Below are positions 1 through 12,959 of a stretch of 64,000 nt of DNA, piece after piece; within the stretch, counting starts at the first letter, position 1; every line of letters begins with the position of its first letter. Origin of the DNA: Trichoplax adhaerens (Eukaryota > Placozoa > Uniplacotomia > Trichoplacea > Trichoplacidae); NCBI RefSeq assembly GCF_000150275.1, contig NW_002060957.1, positions 521,948 to 585,947 of the forward strand, written 5' to 3'. The notes beneath the pieces were generated by a model. It saw only the letters and a program-made list of their open reading frames with translations, did not search any database and was not told the origin of the DNA. A program made the position numbers and the translations under genes.

Positions 1-1418
1 TTACGCGTTTCTAATAGCAATGATTGAGATTTTTATAGAAAATCCTTTGATAGCACTACAAGCCCTCTGTCTTGTGTCAATTATATAGGGTTTATGATTT
101 TAATATACGTATATTTGTAAATACGAAATTTTTTGACTTGGTGTTAGAAGTGAACGCTTAAAGTGTTTTTATTATATTTAAAGTTTCTACAAAATATTAT
201 TCATTAACACTCTGGAAAAATAGTAGGGCTGGGTAGCACTTACCACTGTTTCAGTACGTACATTGTATCCTAGTGTCTTAATTTAAAAGATGAGTAGCAT
301 AAAGATAAATTACATTATGTAGTAACTATGTAATTAAATGCTATAGGATAAATTTATAAGCAAAGGCGATTTCTTCGCTTTAGAAATGATTTCCGTTGCT
401 GCATCCTTTCCCACGAAAATTAATGGCTACCATTACAATCGCATATAGCAAATAGTTTTATAGTAAAAAAAATAAAAAATTTAGGCTACTTGAGTGCAAT
501 AACACTAGTAATGACCACAGTGTCTTATTTGTTTTCTATTATATTCAATTACCAGCTGGATGAAATTAAGTTAAGTAAATCTCCTTAATGTAAGTGTAGT
601 AAGGATATAATTTAATACCTTATCACTAATTGCTATCGTAGCATTACTTTGTGATGTAATCGTAATTTTAATGGCGGGTACGAAAACCAATTCCATTATT
701 TCATTTTATTGATTTTACCAAATGTAATCAAAATTGCTATACCTTTAGTGCATTTTGTCCGCTGACAATATTAACTTTTCTAAGTTAATAATTTATGATA
801 AGAGAAATTTTCCGAAAGCGGAGACAATATTTAACTTAGACAACCAGTGGTAGCCTGAATAGATTGTATATTAATGTATTAAAATATTGACAAAGATATA
901 AATATTTTATTATCCTTTATTAACAGGATTTCATAAATATAACAACGGCAATTGCTAGCAGTGTCGAATGAAGCTATGCATCGTATCCTTATTCATTTGT
1001 CAGCTAACCAATAAACATTTACTATTCCAAAGGATACTAATACCGTAGCTGTAATATGCACAAACAAAATCTCAAAAAAAGACAGGTTATAATTACAGTG
1101 CTGAAAGTCGAAATAATCATCATTCTTTCAGTACTATTCATCCTAAAAACGACTGCAATACTATTCATAGACGTCATTAATATTATACAGAAAAGTAACA
1201 CTATACAAATTAGCCTATTTTCTTTGTCGTAATTATAGTATAAGAACGCTATCATTCTATTGCAGTCTGCGACGATCAATTCGTTTAATCATTACAAATG
1301 GTACAGAAACGCCTAATTAAAGAATTAATAAACCAGTCGTTATTATCTTTAAGGTAAAGAAGTCATTTAGTAATCTATAAGGTGTAACTGCCTAACAGCA
1401 GCAATAATTTATTGGTAC
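1..1418. other. Intergenic, no gene recognised
   Basis: AT-rich sequence downstream of the MRG15 gene. I found no exon with matching splice sites and a recognisable product. A stretch near 360-450 is open on both strands for about 25 codons, but it has no clear partner exon and resembles nothing I know. Confidence 0.5.
1408..1413 (-). terminator. AATAAA polyadenylation signal of MRG15
   Basis: A minus-strand AATAAA lies five nucleotides after the MRG15 stop codon (1419-1421). If used, cleavage 10-30 nt further on would leave a very short 3' UTR. Seen in sequence; its use is inferred. Confidence 0.5.
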
Positions 1419-4285
1419 TTAGATAAGTTTTCTATTATATTCCGGTGGTGCTGTTTCATATTCCGAAGTTAGAAATATAGATTCATTTCGATGTATATAC
1501 CTAAGGTGACGAAAATGTATACAGAATTTCAAGTTACTATTTTATCATAATAACTACTACATATGCAAGTCCATAAAGGCAGGTGTCGATTAATAAGCAT
1601 TAATTGCATAGATAATGTAAAAGTAAAGGTCTCGCTAAATTTTTCTCTACGTACTGTGATGTATAAACAATTTACTTACATAAGTATATCATCGACGAAA
1701 TGCTGTACAAGGTTTATATTTTTTTCATCTAACGTTGTATATGTCATCACATTACCAAGCTTGACTATAAAAGGTAAAGACATTGCATAATAATATGAGT
1801 AATGCAAGCTTATCAATTCAAAGTGCTATAATCTGATCACTGATAATTCTATCCATCATTGGCTATTTAACTATCATATTACTATAGCAAGTAATCTTAA
1901 CATACCAAACAATCTTAGAAGGTGCTCTGCGCCGTAAATCTGTGACAATGACGTATCTTTAGAGTTTGTCTTTAAAATCTAAGTGTAAAACAAAATAGCG
2001 GTAAATTTTTGTAAAACTTGTCGAATATTTACCGAAAAGTATGTCAGATTAAAGACTAACCTCTGCATATTGCGGACGTTCAAATTTATATAGCAGTTGG
2101 GATCCTAACATGGAATTGAAATAGGTTCGAAGTCCAAGAGTAATCTCTCTTGCTAAGCCACTACGCACAAATAACGTATTAATCAAAATATTACATCCAT
2201 AATATTCACGAAATTATTATCAAGGACATAATAAAAAGTCGAAAAATTTTCATGTGTATCCTGACCTTACAGCAGCTGGTGATCCACGCTTTTCCTTTAT
2301 GTAACTGTCAAGAATGTCATCAACTGCAAATTTTCTAGGCAACTTGATCAGCTGGGTTTTAAAATATCGTATTAAAAAATTGATTGGAGTAAAATGAACG
2401 TTAGCAGAGAGCTTAAGCAACCTTCAAGAGTCGTTTTCTTACCCGTTTCTGTCTATTAATGAAATCATAATCATCGATTAACCAACGTTTCATTTCTTCT
2501 GGTAGTTTAATTTTGATTTCGCCTTTCGCTGTTACCCCGTCCTCCTGCAACATAAATAGTACGTACGATATATTTAGTGTTTAAGTTAGGATATTATTAA
2601 GCTATGTTTACAGTTATCCTATTGGCAATACGGTATATATAGATATCAAGATTTTGTAAAAATTAGTCTATTAGAAGATGAAGCACTGAAATGTAAAAAT
2701 ATAATATCATAATACCACTTTTTACACAAACACCAGTAAAAAAACTATTGAACGTGAACATTACCGATTCTATGGACTGTTCATTTCTTCCTCGTTTTCT
2801 TCTGGTTGGCTCCACTCCTGTTAATAAAGTTATAAATATCTTTAAACATTACAATATAATTAGTCATTTACTTTTCTACAGTTCCTGTAAAAACGTGTAA
2901 TAAACGTCATTGGTACGGCATACTGGATGTAGCTTTATCGATAGCGGACGGTGTAGAGGCACCTTTCTCCTTTTCGCCCATCTTTTTCCTTGTTCTTCTA
3001 ACATTGCTGTATAAAACACATGAAATATATTGCATATAGATTATACTGTGACGGCGGTTATGGATTTCAAACTAAGCCATCGATCTCTATAGTTAACGCT
3101 AGTCAATGGACAAACGATAGTGTAACCTACGATGTCCTCGTTTTGCCTTATAATTTACAAAGCTACACATTCAGTATTACGGATTTACAGCATAACAAGC
3201 CACAGTTAAAAGCATTGACTTACGGATAACGTAATTTTAAATCCTTCTGAAGTTGTAAATTTTCGTCGTTGTATTTTAAGACACGATCTTCCGGCACCCA
3301 TTCGTCCCAACTGAAATGGGATCATTAAAAGCGTAAGCTAAACTGATACATTATACCATTGACATTTAGCAGCTACTACACTGAATACTGGGTCGTAAGT
3401 AGGGTAGTATTCTAGCGCAGACTGTATTTTAAATTTTGCACAATATCTTTCCATTGTAGAGTTACCACCTCGTAGATTTACGAACTGTGCAAGACTAAAT
3501 AAGGTAAGATGATGCGTTATTTTACTCTGGCAGTCAGGCAATATATTCAAGTTACAGTTAGGGCAACGATTTAGATTAATGTTGTATAGAGCATATTCAT
3601 CGACTCAGTCTATAGGACGGTAAATATCATGTACGTACAGCATAAGCTATCGCAAGAAACTGATAATCTATCAAGCGTTCCATAATATTACACGTTTACA
3701 TCACCCATGTTATACTGAGTCATTGTACGCGTACTGTCCAATCCTATAGAATAGACTGTCAAACTATGTGGAAAATGTGAACATGCCTAGCAGAATCAAT
3801 AGTGGTTTACAAGTGACTGCAGAAATTACAACATGTATTCAAGAATGCAAGGCAATCTGACTAAGTAATCCATTTCATGATCCAATTGCAGGCATAGGGC
3901 TATACAGTATTACTTACTTTTTATTCCAACCATTGTAATGGATCAAGTATTTCATTTTACCATTATTGTCGTCGATTTCAAATTTGATACACTAGAAAAA
4001 AGATGAAGGATAACATCATTCAATAGCAGTAGCTGATACCATGAAGGTATTCCTTTTCAAGTTGTACATGATTATTGCGCCATATTACTGTACAGTATAT
4101 CCATCATTAACCGATCAAAACTGACAACGAATCAATTCAATTCACCACCATCATCCAGCTGCATGATACAGATCTATCAACGATGATGAATAGAGTTACG
4201 TTACCTTCGATTCATAAAGAAGCGGCCCATGATAGCATAGCACTCGTTCAGAATCAGCAAACATTGGCTTCCCGGTGTCGGCCAT
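1419..4285 (-). CDS. MORF4L1: MRG15-like chromatin protein (chromodomain + MRG domain)
   Basis: Eleven exons join in frame to a 298-residue protein: 4205-4285, 3918-3991, 3224-3310, 2924-3006, 2765-2817, 2443-2544, 2266-2351, 2061-2160, 1906-1969, 1680-1764 and 1419-1500. Residues about 10-75 form the chromo barrel (RVLCYHGPLLYE, then LIHYNGWNKNWDEWVPE). A basic linker (RKKMGEKEK, RRKRGRNEQ) follows, then the MRG domain (IKIKLPEEMKRWLIDD, GSQLLYKFERPQYAE, QIYGAEHLLRLF) up to the family-typical end EYETAPPEYNRKLI. Known role of the family: a nuclear reader of methylated H3K36 and a shared subunit of NuA4-type acetyltransferase and Sin3-type deacetylase complexes. The start codon has good context (CAGGATGGCC) and the N-terminus matches human MRG15 in length. 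It is probably divergent from the coiled-coil gene 2.4 kb away. Confidence 0.95.
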
Positions 4286-6736
4286 CCTGGAGTGCAGCTA
4301 AATTCAAGTTTCGCTAACCTGCCAACCAGTTGATTACGACCTAACTAAGGGTACAGCAGTTGAAATGGAGTTGGCCAGCGGTCATCTTGTACGTGATACC
4401 AATCCAACTACTGTACTCTACGGAATCGTACGGTGTATCTTCAATGTGTATGGAGGTTGGACTTTTCTCTTTCTGGCTTAATATACCAATGTCCAATTGT
4501 CCATACTTCCGTACGATCTTGGATAGATCTTGACCAGATCTCTTCACCATGGAGACACAGTCTGATTTTTCGTGTAGTACTGTACAAGAAACGCTTTCTA
4601 CTGTAGCGGGACGACAGTAGACTGTACCTGTAGTCAACATTGTACAGCATTCGCGACTGCGCGTTGCTGCATGAACTATTTTCCTGTTTCAGATGGCGGA
4701 TATGCGATATGGCGTTATAACGCGATGTGCTATAGTCCGATTGGACATAAACTAGAGTACAGTTTATATCACCTAAAATGGATCATGAGCCAATGGACAC
4801 GATAGTCATTGCGGTTTGCAATGGATACTTGTCAGTTGTTTTCATCGCTAGGTCGTAATGAAGAGCTCGCTGAATGGGCATGATTTGTTATTCAATATTG
4901 GCACAAACTAAGTTATAAGAGAATAAGACATAGACTCGTATAAGCGTATATTTATTAGAGGTGATTCGAGATCCATATTCTGAACTAAAAAATGAGGTAC
5001 GGTATCGATGGAGGCATAGGTAGCAATTATTTATTCTGTAACTTTAAAGTATGAAATGACTCATAATAAATTCCTCACTTGCACCAAGTCCGTTGCTGCA
5101 CCATGTACAGTACAGTACACGATTTTACCTTTATTTTTTTAAAGTTATCTGAAAGTACAAGATTTTAAAATCAAACCATCAATAGCAGAGGACCAATTAC
5201 TCGTACTACGAATGGCAGTCTTCCAAATAATCGGTAGAACGAATATCGTAAAATCAATCATATATCTGATTATATTGCATACGGACTGCTATCTTGCACT
5301 GCAGAAAGTATGAAAATGGTCACTGCACACGCATAAATAACAGTCCGCTGAAAAATGTTGCGGCGCTTTTTGAACCACGACGATAGACACAGTCACAAAG
5401 AACTGCTTTGGAACGTTAAACGTTATAATGAGTAATCACTAGTTCATTCAAGCTCTGCACCACTTATTGTAGATCTACGCTCGAGGCGAAAGAATGTCGC
5501 TCTAGAGTTTAACAAGAGTAGAATTTGACTTTCAGTTATTAGACACATTACGTCATGTTATATGCAGTACTAGTGGTACCCATTTAGGTTTTAGGTTTTC
5601 TACTGAGGACGATATAATGAGTAATAAATACACCAATATCAAGCATGAAGTAAAACCTTCTCAGGGTGTGGCATAAATGAAACTCTAAGAGTAGTAGTGA
5701 ATGAGGAGAAGACCTCTTCCGTTTACTTAAAGGAGACTTGATGATGAGTCATTAAACTATTGTATAATTATATTGATTTATTATTCATAAAATACAGTAT
5801 TACTTTACCGACTATAGTATATTGTACTCAGTGTCATTCTGTAATTACTATTATTATTTGGTTTCCCGGATACAAAAACAAGATCGAGTATTTTCTCCTT
5901 ACTTGTGGTAGCAACATAAGCTTCTGCATAGTAAATAATAACAATATAATACAGTAGAACTATAGTATGTGCGGGAACATAGCTTAGGTCTGTCGATCTC
6001 TAGTCCCGGGGTATCACGAAGTACTTCCTACGTATACTGATGTACATACACTGAAGGATTTGGACGGCCCATTCTATATCATATACACGCACACATGATT
6101 TGTCCGTAATTTGACGTAAATTACAGTCATTGCTGGTAGACGTAAATGCTGGAGGGGTTCGATGGAAAAGACTGTTAATTCGGCTGACTACTAATTTGAG
6201 TGAAATATACAAGTTGAAAATGATGCTAGCAATAACGCCATAAACCTTACGATGTCGATATTATACTAGAAATAGACAGCAACAAGTAATTTAGCGGTAA
6301 GAAGTAATTTGGGATAAAATAGCCGCGTACGAGTGCAGTACTGCAGAAGTCACGATAGAAGAACACGATCATATCGTGAATGATTATCGCACTGTACGAG
6401 AAATACTGAGCACTGCGAACATCAGTCTTGCGATTATCATCATATGACATGAATCGTTTTGTTATTATTGCATCTGCATTTTTTTGGATTTTGTAGACTA
6501 AATTTACTTACAGTTGGTCTAAATTACTTTTAAATCAAATAAAAACAGACCCGTCTTAGTTTTATTTTATTTTATTCGTTTGGGATCAGAACATTTAGAC
6601 TAGAACACCATTTTAATACAGTACACGATATTCTGCTATTCTAAATAAGTTGATGCTATACTATGCTGAAAAAAAACATATACTCTTATTTGCATAATTT
6701 TAAGTCCGGTTTAAAACGTCGACTGGTACCGTAACT
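4286..6736. other. Intergenic between divergent genes
   Basis: This 2.4 kb lies between the starts of MRG15 (minus) and the coiled-coil gene (plus), so it should hold both promoters. The part at 4290-4760 is less AT-rich than its surroundings and has overlapping minus-strand ORFs of 69 and 99 codons (4341-4650) with no family resemblance; these are probably 5' UTR or promoter shadows. Short GTAC-type palindromes occur at about 5105-5120. No further gene is seen. Confidence 0.5.
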
Positions 6737-9263
6737 ATGGGATCAACACCATCGACAACCGTAAAAGTGATCAAAAATAATCATAATACCAATCATAATG
6801 GGTAAGTTAGATAATTTTAGACATAATTGTCATATTTATCAGTATATAATATGCTTAGATAGACGTACTTTAATATTAAAAACTCAATAAAGTAGTAATG
6901 TCATTAATACATCGGTGTGTACAGTAAAGTATTACATACCAGTATGCACATATGGTAGTCGTAGCTTCGATTGTATGGATTTATAGCTTATCAAATCAAG
7001 CTTGGAATAAAATTACAATTTGATTATACATTCATTTTTTATCTTCTATTTAGAAATAGTGCTTCGGAAGATAAAGCTAAGAATACTTTGCCATTTGAGG
7101 TACCAATAATCAGACCAATTAATCTGCCTTTCGGTATACTGTATATATAACATAGTTGTCATGTTATTGATATTTTTGGATAATGAAATTCTAAAACTGT
7201 TATGAACACCTGTTGCAATTTTATATTCAAATTCTCGTAGAGACAAGCGGATTGGCAGATGCGATTAGTAAGTGCAGAGGTAGAAGTATCTGAAAAACAG
7301 CTTGATCGACTGGAGGTGGATGTAACTCGTCTTAAATCTCAGGTACATTAATTACTCAAATAGAAATTTAAGTCAAACAACGTTTACAGTGATATCTTAA
7401 GCTACGAGGCATTTATATGAAGTTTTGGAAATATTTCTTGATTTTCTTGAATTAAGTTCAAGAACTTTGCAATAATTTCAACTCTAATTCGATTCTTAAT
7501 CTATACTGCTAGTCAATCAGTGTTTCGATTAAATTGCAACATACTAGTTTCTATTTATATCGCGTAATCACAAGGTGATTTTTCTTAACGATCCAAATAA
7601 AAATCGAAGACATTAGTCCAAGGGGAAACTATCATCTATATTGTATCATAAAATTGGAGCTTGAGCAGAAAGCTAGTGCATAATAAAATATACTTTGAGT
7701 CATGATACTCCTCTAATATAGTGCTTTTGTTACTACAAGTACTTCACGAAATAGGTAACAGAATAGTGATTTTAACGGTCTATCTGTATGCATATATTAT
7801 TAACATTTTACTGGCAGTAGCAGAATTTAATCATAAAGTAATAGTTGATCAAAGAGTATACCGGCTATACCATTCAATTTTAATTTTAACCGTATTGAAA
7901 ACATAAGAATAGAAGAAATAGAGCTAAATTTTGTATTGCTCATTTTATCCCAGGCTTAGAGTACCTTATTGCTTCTCAATTGATTAGAGATGATCAAGAT
8001 ATAATGCGATCTATTAAAATTTACTCAAATTTATCATTATTAGAATTTTTCTTCGCTAAGATATCAATGTATTTTCGACTGTTAGATAAATTGAAAGTTG
8101 ATGTTTACGTCTTTTCCTTATTAAAATTCACATTCATGATATGATTAATGAGCCATCAATCCGAATAAATTGATCTAATTCAATTTAAAGCTACTATGTA
8201 TTACCTTATAATTTCTACATTAATACCTGGTAGAATGTAGAATTACAAGTTGAAAACGAAAATTTACGGCAAGCTCTAGCCAATGCTGAAAGGCAACTTG
8301 AAATTGTCAAAGATGAAAATAGTGACTTCATTTTGGAAATCAAAAGAAAATATGAACAGCAAATTACTAATAAAAATCACGTAAGAAACAGCATTTCTTA
8401 CTTTGAATCGTATTTTCATGCCATAAAGTGCTGTATTCATTGTTCCGTTCATGATTCTTTGATCTTATATAATTGCAATCGAAATGAAATTAACCCATAT
8501 GATTGTTCATCTCTGTCTTTCAGAAAATAGATACATTGACAGAGAGTTTACGGCAAGCTGAATCAACCGTAGTAAAACTTGTAGGGATACTATTTAGGCT
8601 TCTATTCGGCTTTCAAATTATCTTGCAATTAATCAATTAAATAATAGTTTTCATGGGGCATCATTTGTGCTAGTAATAAGTGCCATATATTGGCATTTTA
8701 TTATATATTTAGAAAGAAAAATATTCAAAAAGGATTGACAAGATACGAACGAATTCCGCAAAAAGCAGACAAGAATCAGCGCTGCAATTAATGTCTAGTA
8801 AAGAAAAGGTCACTCGCTTAGTTGAAGATAATAACAATTTGCAAGGTATGCTATATATAGCAAATTTAGAACTAAATTTATTAGTGAAATAAATTATAGT
8901 ATGAGATTCAGTACGGTACCTTATTACTACGCGAATAAGAAATATGGGATATCATTAAATCGTTGAAGGTGTATTGGGCAATGCTTAAAAAGGTAAATAC
9001 AAATCTTACGATTTAATTTTGTACTTATTTTTGGGTTTTTAGAGCAAATCAGACAGTTGATTTTGCACGGGAACAGTAATGATCCGGCAGAATCAGGTAG
9101 TGATCCTTATAAAGATAGCATGATTATTTTGGAAGAGAAGAGAAATACCTTGGTATTGCAACTGTCTGAACAAATTTCTGCGCTAGAAGATGAGAAGAGA
9201 TTACTATCATTCGATTTGCGAGCAGCTTTAAATAAAATTAAAGATTTAGAAGTTGAACGATGA
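6737..9263 (+). CDS. Coiled-coil protein, predicted N-myristoylated
   Basis: Seven exons join in phase: 6737-6801, 7054-7099, 7241-7342, 8234-8380, 8524-8580, 8713-8845 and 9043-9263, giving 256 residues. All donors are GT and all acceptors AG, and every phase matches (2, 0, 0, 0, 0, 1). The protein opens MGSTPSTT, which fits the N-myristoylation consensus (Gly2, Ser6), then has a polar Asn-rich stretch. From about residue 38 to the end it is almost continuous heptad-like coiled coil (EVSEKQLDRLEVDVTRLKSQ, ENENLRQALANAERQLEIV, LSEQISALEDEKRLLSFDL), broken once by a Gly/Ser/Asp-rich loop near residues 190-205. I do not recognise the family. A membrane-anchored scaffold or cytoskeletal linker is possible, but this is inference from sequence form only. 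Confidence 0.8.
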
Positions 9264-11379
9264 TCTTAAAGCTACAAGGAGATATAATATTACTGCCAAT
9301 AATTTGAAACGAAAAAATATCTATATCAGCTAATTAACACATTCAATTGGCTTATTTGCTATTTTTAACATTTTATGATAAGGCTCTCCGCAATTAATTC
9401 AATTTTATGTATTAAAGACTGCTGCACTTAGTGTTCATAATATAACGATAAATAATTTAATTTTTAAAAGATTTTACAAAGAGATAAGCTAGTTACTTCT
9501 TATTTTTTTTTATTATTCATCGATCACTTTCAATGAGAAATATATAATTAAGTATGATATTCTTCGCAAGTGAAATATCAAACCACGAAGTTATGCTTGG
9601 AAACTTACTCAATGGATTATAATCTGAACTTTGCACTGTAAAGTCTTGCATATTCGTATCTATCAATTTCTATAAGTTATCAAAGTTACTATTGCTGAGG
9701 CAACTGTGCTTAGATATTATCTATCTGTGCTCCATATAGGTAGCTAAATAATGGAACTTTGTCTGTATAGGTGTATGATTCCAGTTACTTGCCATCTTAA
9801 AACGAGTTGCATTTACTGTACTACTAAGTCTATTTTAAACTTAATCAAATCAAACTTGGGTAAATGCTTCCATTTTAAGTTGTCAAATAAAACAAAGATT
9901 TCTATTATGTAAATGTTGCTATATCGATAAAAATGCAGTACAATTGCAACAAATAAATTTGTTACGAGATAAATGCAAATGGTGACTTATTTCATACATC
10001 GAAGGAGATGATAAGCAGAGCGGACTATTTCAGATTATCTCGCTATCAATCAGTCGTAAAACCGTTATATACCGAAGTTAGGTACGATTATTTAATTATA
10101 ATTAGTTATCATACTAATCGATCGGACTGTAAACTGAGGCTGCTTAGGATTCGATCCAAATATGTTAAATTGAAGGATGGACGGCGGAAATGCATTGTTA
10201 GTTATACCATGGATTACTAAAAATATTTCTTTAGCAGTCCATGATTATATTTAGACCTAAGTAAGATTTTCGAAAATCTATTCATTGGAGCTTGCTCATT
10301 TCTGAGCACATTATGAGAAGCAATTCGATTTGAAGTTCTGTTACCTTGCAAGAAAACGCAACAAATTACTTACTTTATTATTGAATCTTCAAGGTAAGGA
10401 TGATGGTTATTTATTAGGATATTATTTCAGTGTAAATTATTAATTAAAAAAAAATGTAACATTCAACCAGAAGAATAATTGCTAGCTATTTGTTAATAGT
10501 TCGATCTCAGATAAAAATTGTAACTAAAAATCAAACCATTTTATAAGTAATAAACCCTAACTACAGTGTCGTGGAGTCTTCGAACCAATGATTGCTCAAG
10601 CTTGCTACTAAAATAGATGGATCAATGTAAGTATTAAAAGTACAAGGATTTGCACTCGAGCAAGGTTGCAGTAAAAAGTTATGCACTATATACGAGTATA
10701 TCGAAAGAATCTACCAAATGCACACGTGAATGATAGAATCTTTCAAATAAAAAATTTATTTCTGTTATGCTGCTTATTGATACACAGGACAAATAACCAA
10801 ATCAGTACTCATTTATATTGCTCACAGATTATGCCCAAATCATAGCTTTTTTTCTTCTTCTGAAATTATTCGTAACACTACTTCCTAATATATGCACAAC
10901 ATGTATTATAGCATCGCCTTTGACAGCAGCAAAATAATAAGCAATATTCGATATCATGCCATCACATTACACTTAACACTTTTTAGGTCATGATTACACT
11001 TTATGGTATATAACTTGCGGTAGCACAGAAGTTAGCTATCATTTATCAACATAATTAGCAGTGTGTTGTCGCATAATTGCTGTTACCAATTACAATGATG
11101 TTATGAACAAGGGGATTAGTTGATTTGTGAATTTCAATATTGAAAGAAATACTGCATTTGGATTAAAAATAAATTGAAATAAGCAAGAAAGCAGAACTAT
11201 CCTATGAGCTATAGTCTTGCCTCGTACGTATTGTCTACTGTGCCATTCAATTTTTTACTGTGTATAACGAAATCGTGTTGATTATACTTAATTTTAATAT
11301 TCCACTCTATACAAGGGCTATCGTTTTCGCAACCCGTTCGATAGTGCCGTTAGAGTAATTACTGCATTAGCTGTACATA
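9264..11379. other. Intergenic between convergent gene ends
   Basis: About 2.1 kb of AT-rich DNA between the 3' ends of the coiled-coil gene and NDUFA6. A 70-codon plus-strand ORF at 10008-10220 has low-complexity composition and no splice partner that I could find, so I treat it as chance. Nothing else is recognisable. Confidence 0.5.
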
Positions 11380-12566
11380 TTAATTATAATGACCATCTAA
11401 AAATTTGGACAAAAATTCTTTAGGCCTTTCCGGTTTAGTTTCTTCAAAGTATCTCATAATATGAGTCTTAGCTTTCCATATGCTGTTTATTTCCTGTAAT
11501 TCCATACGACCCTATAATGGAAAGTATCAATACCAATTACAGTAAGGGATGTATAAACTTGGCAACTAACTTGATAGCTACTTAAGATACACGTTACATG
11601 CCATTAATGATGGATGAGAGCAAAGTAAAGTATCATAATGAAACATTGAAATAAAATGTAATGGCGCGAAGTAATTCATGAAATAATATGAATCTGTATG
11701 CTCTTAGTAGTGAACTGATCGGTTAGAAAACATTCAATTGTTATTTGATTGATTTCACAAACCTTGATAATCAGCATGTCGATTTTTCGCAAGTCATGAA
11801 TTCCAGCATTTCTCAAAAACATTTCCCTAACCTTATTTCTGCCTTCATCCACTGTAATATCAAGTTTATACGTTTGTATAGCCCGTGGGACCTACAAAAA
11901 GTGCATCGCAGGTTAGTCAATGAAACAGTGACCAATTCTATTCTGAAATGTTACTTCAAATACAGCAATACTGATGCTGAAGCGGAGTCAACAACACTCA
12001 GTGATGATCTATCTTTTCTGACATTGATATTTTAGCTGTCTCTACTGTATAGTCTTATGAATGTGGAAGCGTCATGATCAACTTCGGGTAAAGAACTAAC
12101 TGAATGATGCATGCTATCTTACGTGCACGACAGCCATTAGCAACAATGTTGTCAAGACCTTACAGTCAATTAATATGACTCGAGACGACAAAAATATAGA
12201 TCATTAGAACAGATGTAAGGAAACAAGCCGATCCTATACCGATCCATTGCATAGCTTTACCATATCATTCTAGTTACACTATGAAAAGGTTGTGTTTCGA
12301 CAGTAAACTGGATACTAAGCATTATTATGTGATTGAGATGGCAAATGATTGATAATTATTATGAAAGAATCTCCACTGTCTACTTAAGCAACTCCTGTTC
12401 AATTTTGGGCATGATGTGTTTCCGGCATAACATTTAGACTAATTTCATCTGTAGACAATTTTACCTCTCTATACCATTCTCTGTAGAGATTAAAGACTCG
12501 TCTTCTAGCTTCGATAGAGGTAGATGATAATAAAGGTTTGACTTCGGCTACAGCTCTGGCCGCCAT
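11380..12566 (-). CDS. NDUFA6: NADH:ubiquinone oxidoreductase subunit A6 (LYR protein)
   Basis: Three exons (12465-12566, 11763-11891, 11380-11511), all phase 0, encode 120 residues, close to the usual size of the family. The N-terminus carries the LYR-type motif [14 protein letters not shown]. The middle reads [19 protein letters not shown], and the C-terminus reads [13 protein letters not shown] then [15 protein letters not shown], matching the animal B14 subunit along its length. The protein is an accessory subunit of mitochondrial complex I that sits on the matrix side and binds acyl-carrier protein through the LYR fold. The MAARAV start is chosen over an upstream in-frame ATG at 12647 because it matches the family N-terminus and lies within a strong initiation context (CCAAGATGGCGG). 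Confidence 0.95.
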
Positions 12567-12569
12567 CTT
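12559..12569 (-). promoter_or_regulatory. YY1-like AAGATGGCGGC element over NDUFA6 start codon
   Basis: On the minus strand the sequence reads AAGATGGCGGC with the NDUFA6 ATG inside it. This is the core YY1 motif, which in animals is often found at the 5' ends of genes for mitochondrial and ribosomal proteins. The match is seen; the binding is inferred. Confidence 0.5.
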
Positions 12570-12959
12570 GGTGGGGAGATCAACGCGATCGACGTGAGTG
12601 TACAGTACAGTGCGAGTGGTGCTTTGAATTTGTATAGTAAAACACACGTTGAGCGTCCCTGCCGCTGGTTGGTACTGTACACTCGGTGCACTGTACTTCG
12701 TGTCCAGCGTCCACTGTCCAGTACGTACAGAACAGATGTCGCAAGTTCAAGTAGTATTGTTATGCAATGTGAAGACAAACTACGACATCTGTTAGACACC
12801 TCTAGGGAATGGAAACTGGACTGGGCAACTTCTCACTCCAATTCCATTTCTTGTCTTGCAGTTTTCTCTTGGACCATCGCAGTTTCAACTCGTTTTCAAC
12901 CTTAATAATGACGGTGCAATGTAGTCGGTGAATGTATCTTAATGGTACATACGATATGA
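12567..12959. other. NDUFA6 upstream region with GTAC-type palindromes
   Basis: Relatively GC-rich stretch upstream of NDUFA6. It contains GTGAGTGTACAGTACAGTG (12594-12612), which also occurs at 61075-61093, and further TGTACA/GTACGTAC words near 12675-12730. Overlapping ORFs on both strands look like shadows; none has a recognisable product. Confidence 0.45.

Noticed and set aside
4341-4650. Overlapping minus-strand ORFs of 99 and 69 codons just upstream of MRG15
   Set aside because: They overlap in different frames, have no recognisable family features, and lie where the MRG15 5' UTR and promoter should be.
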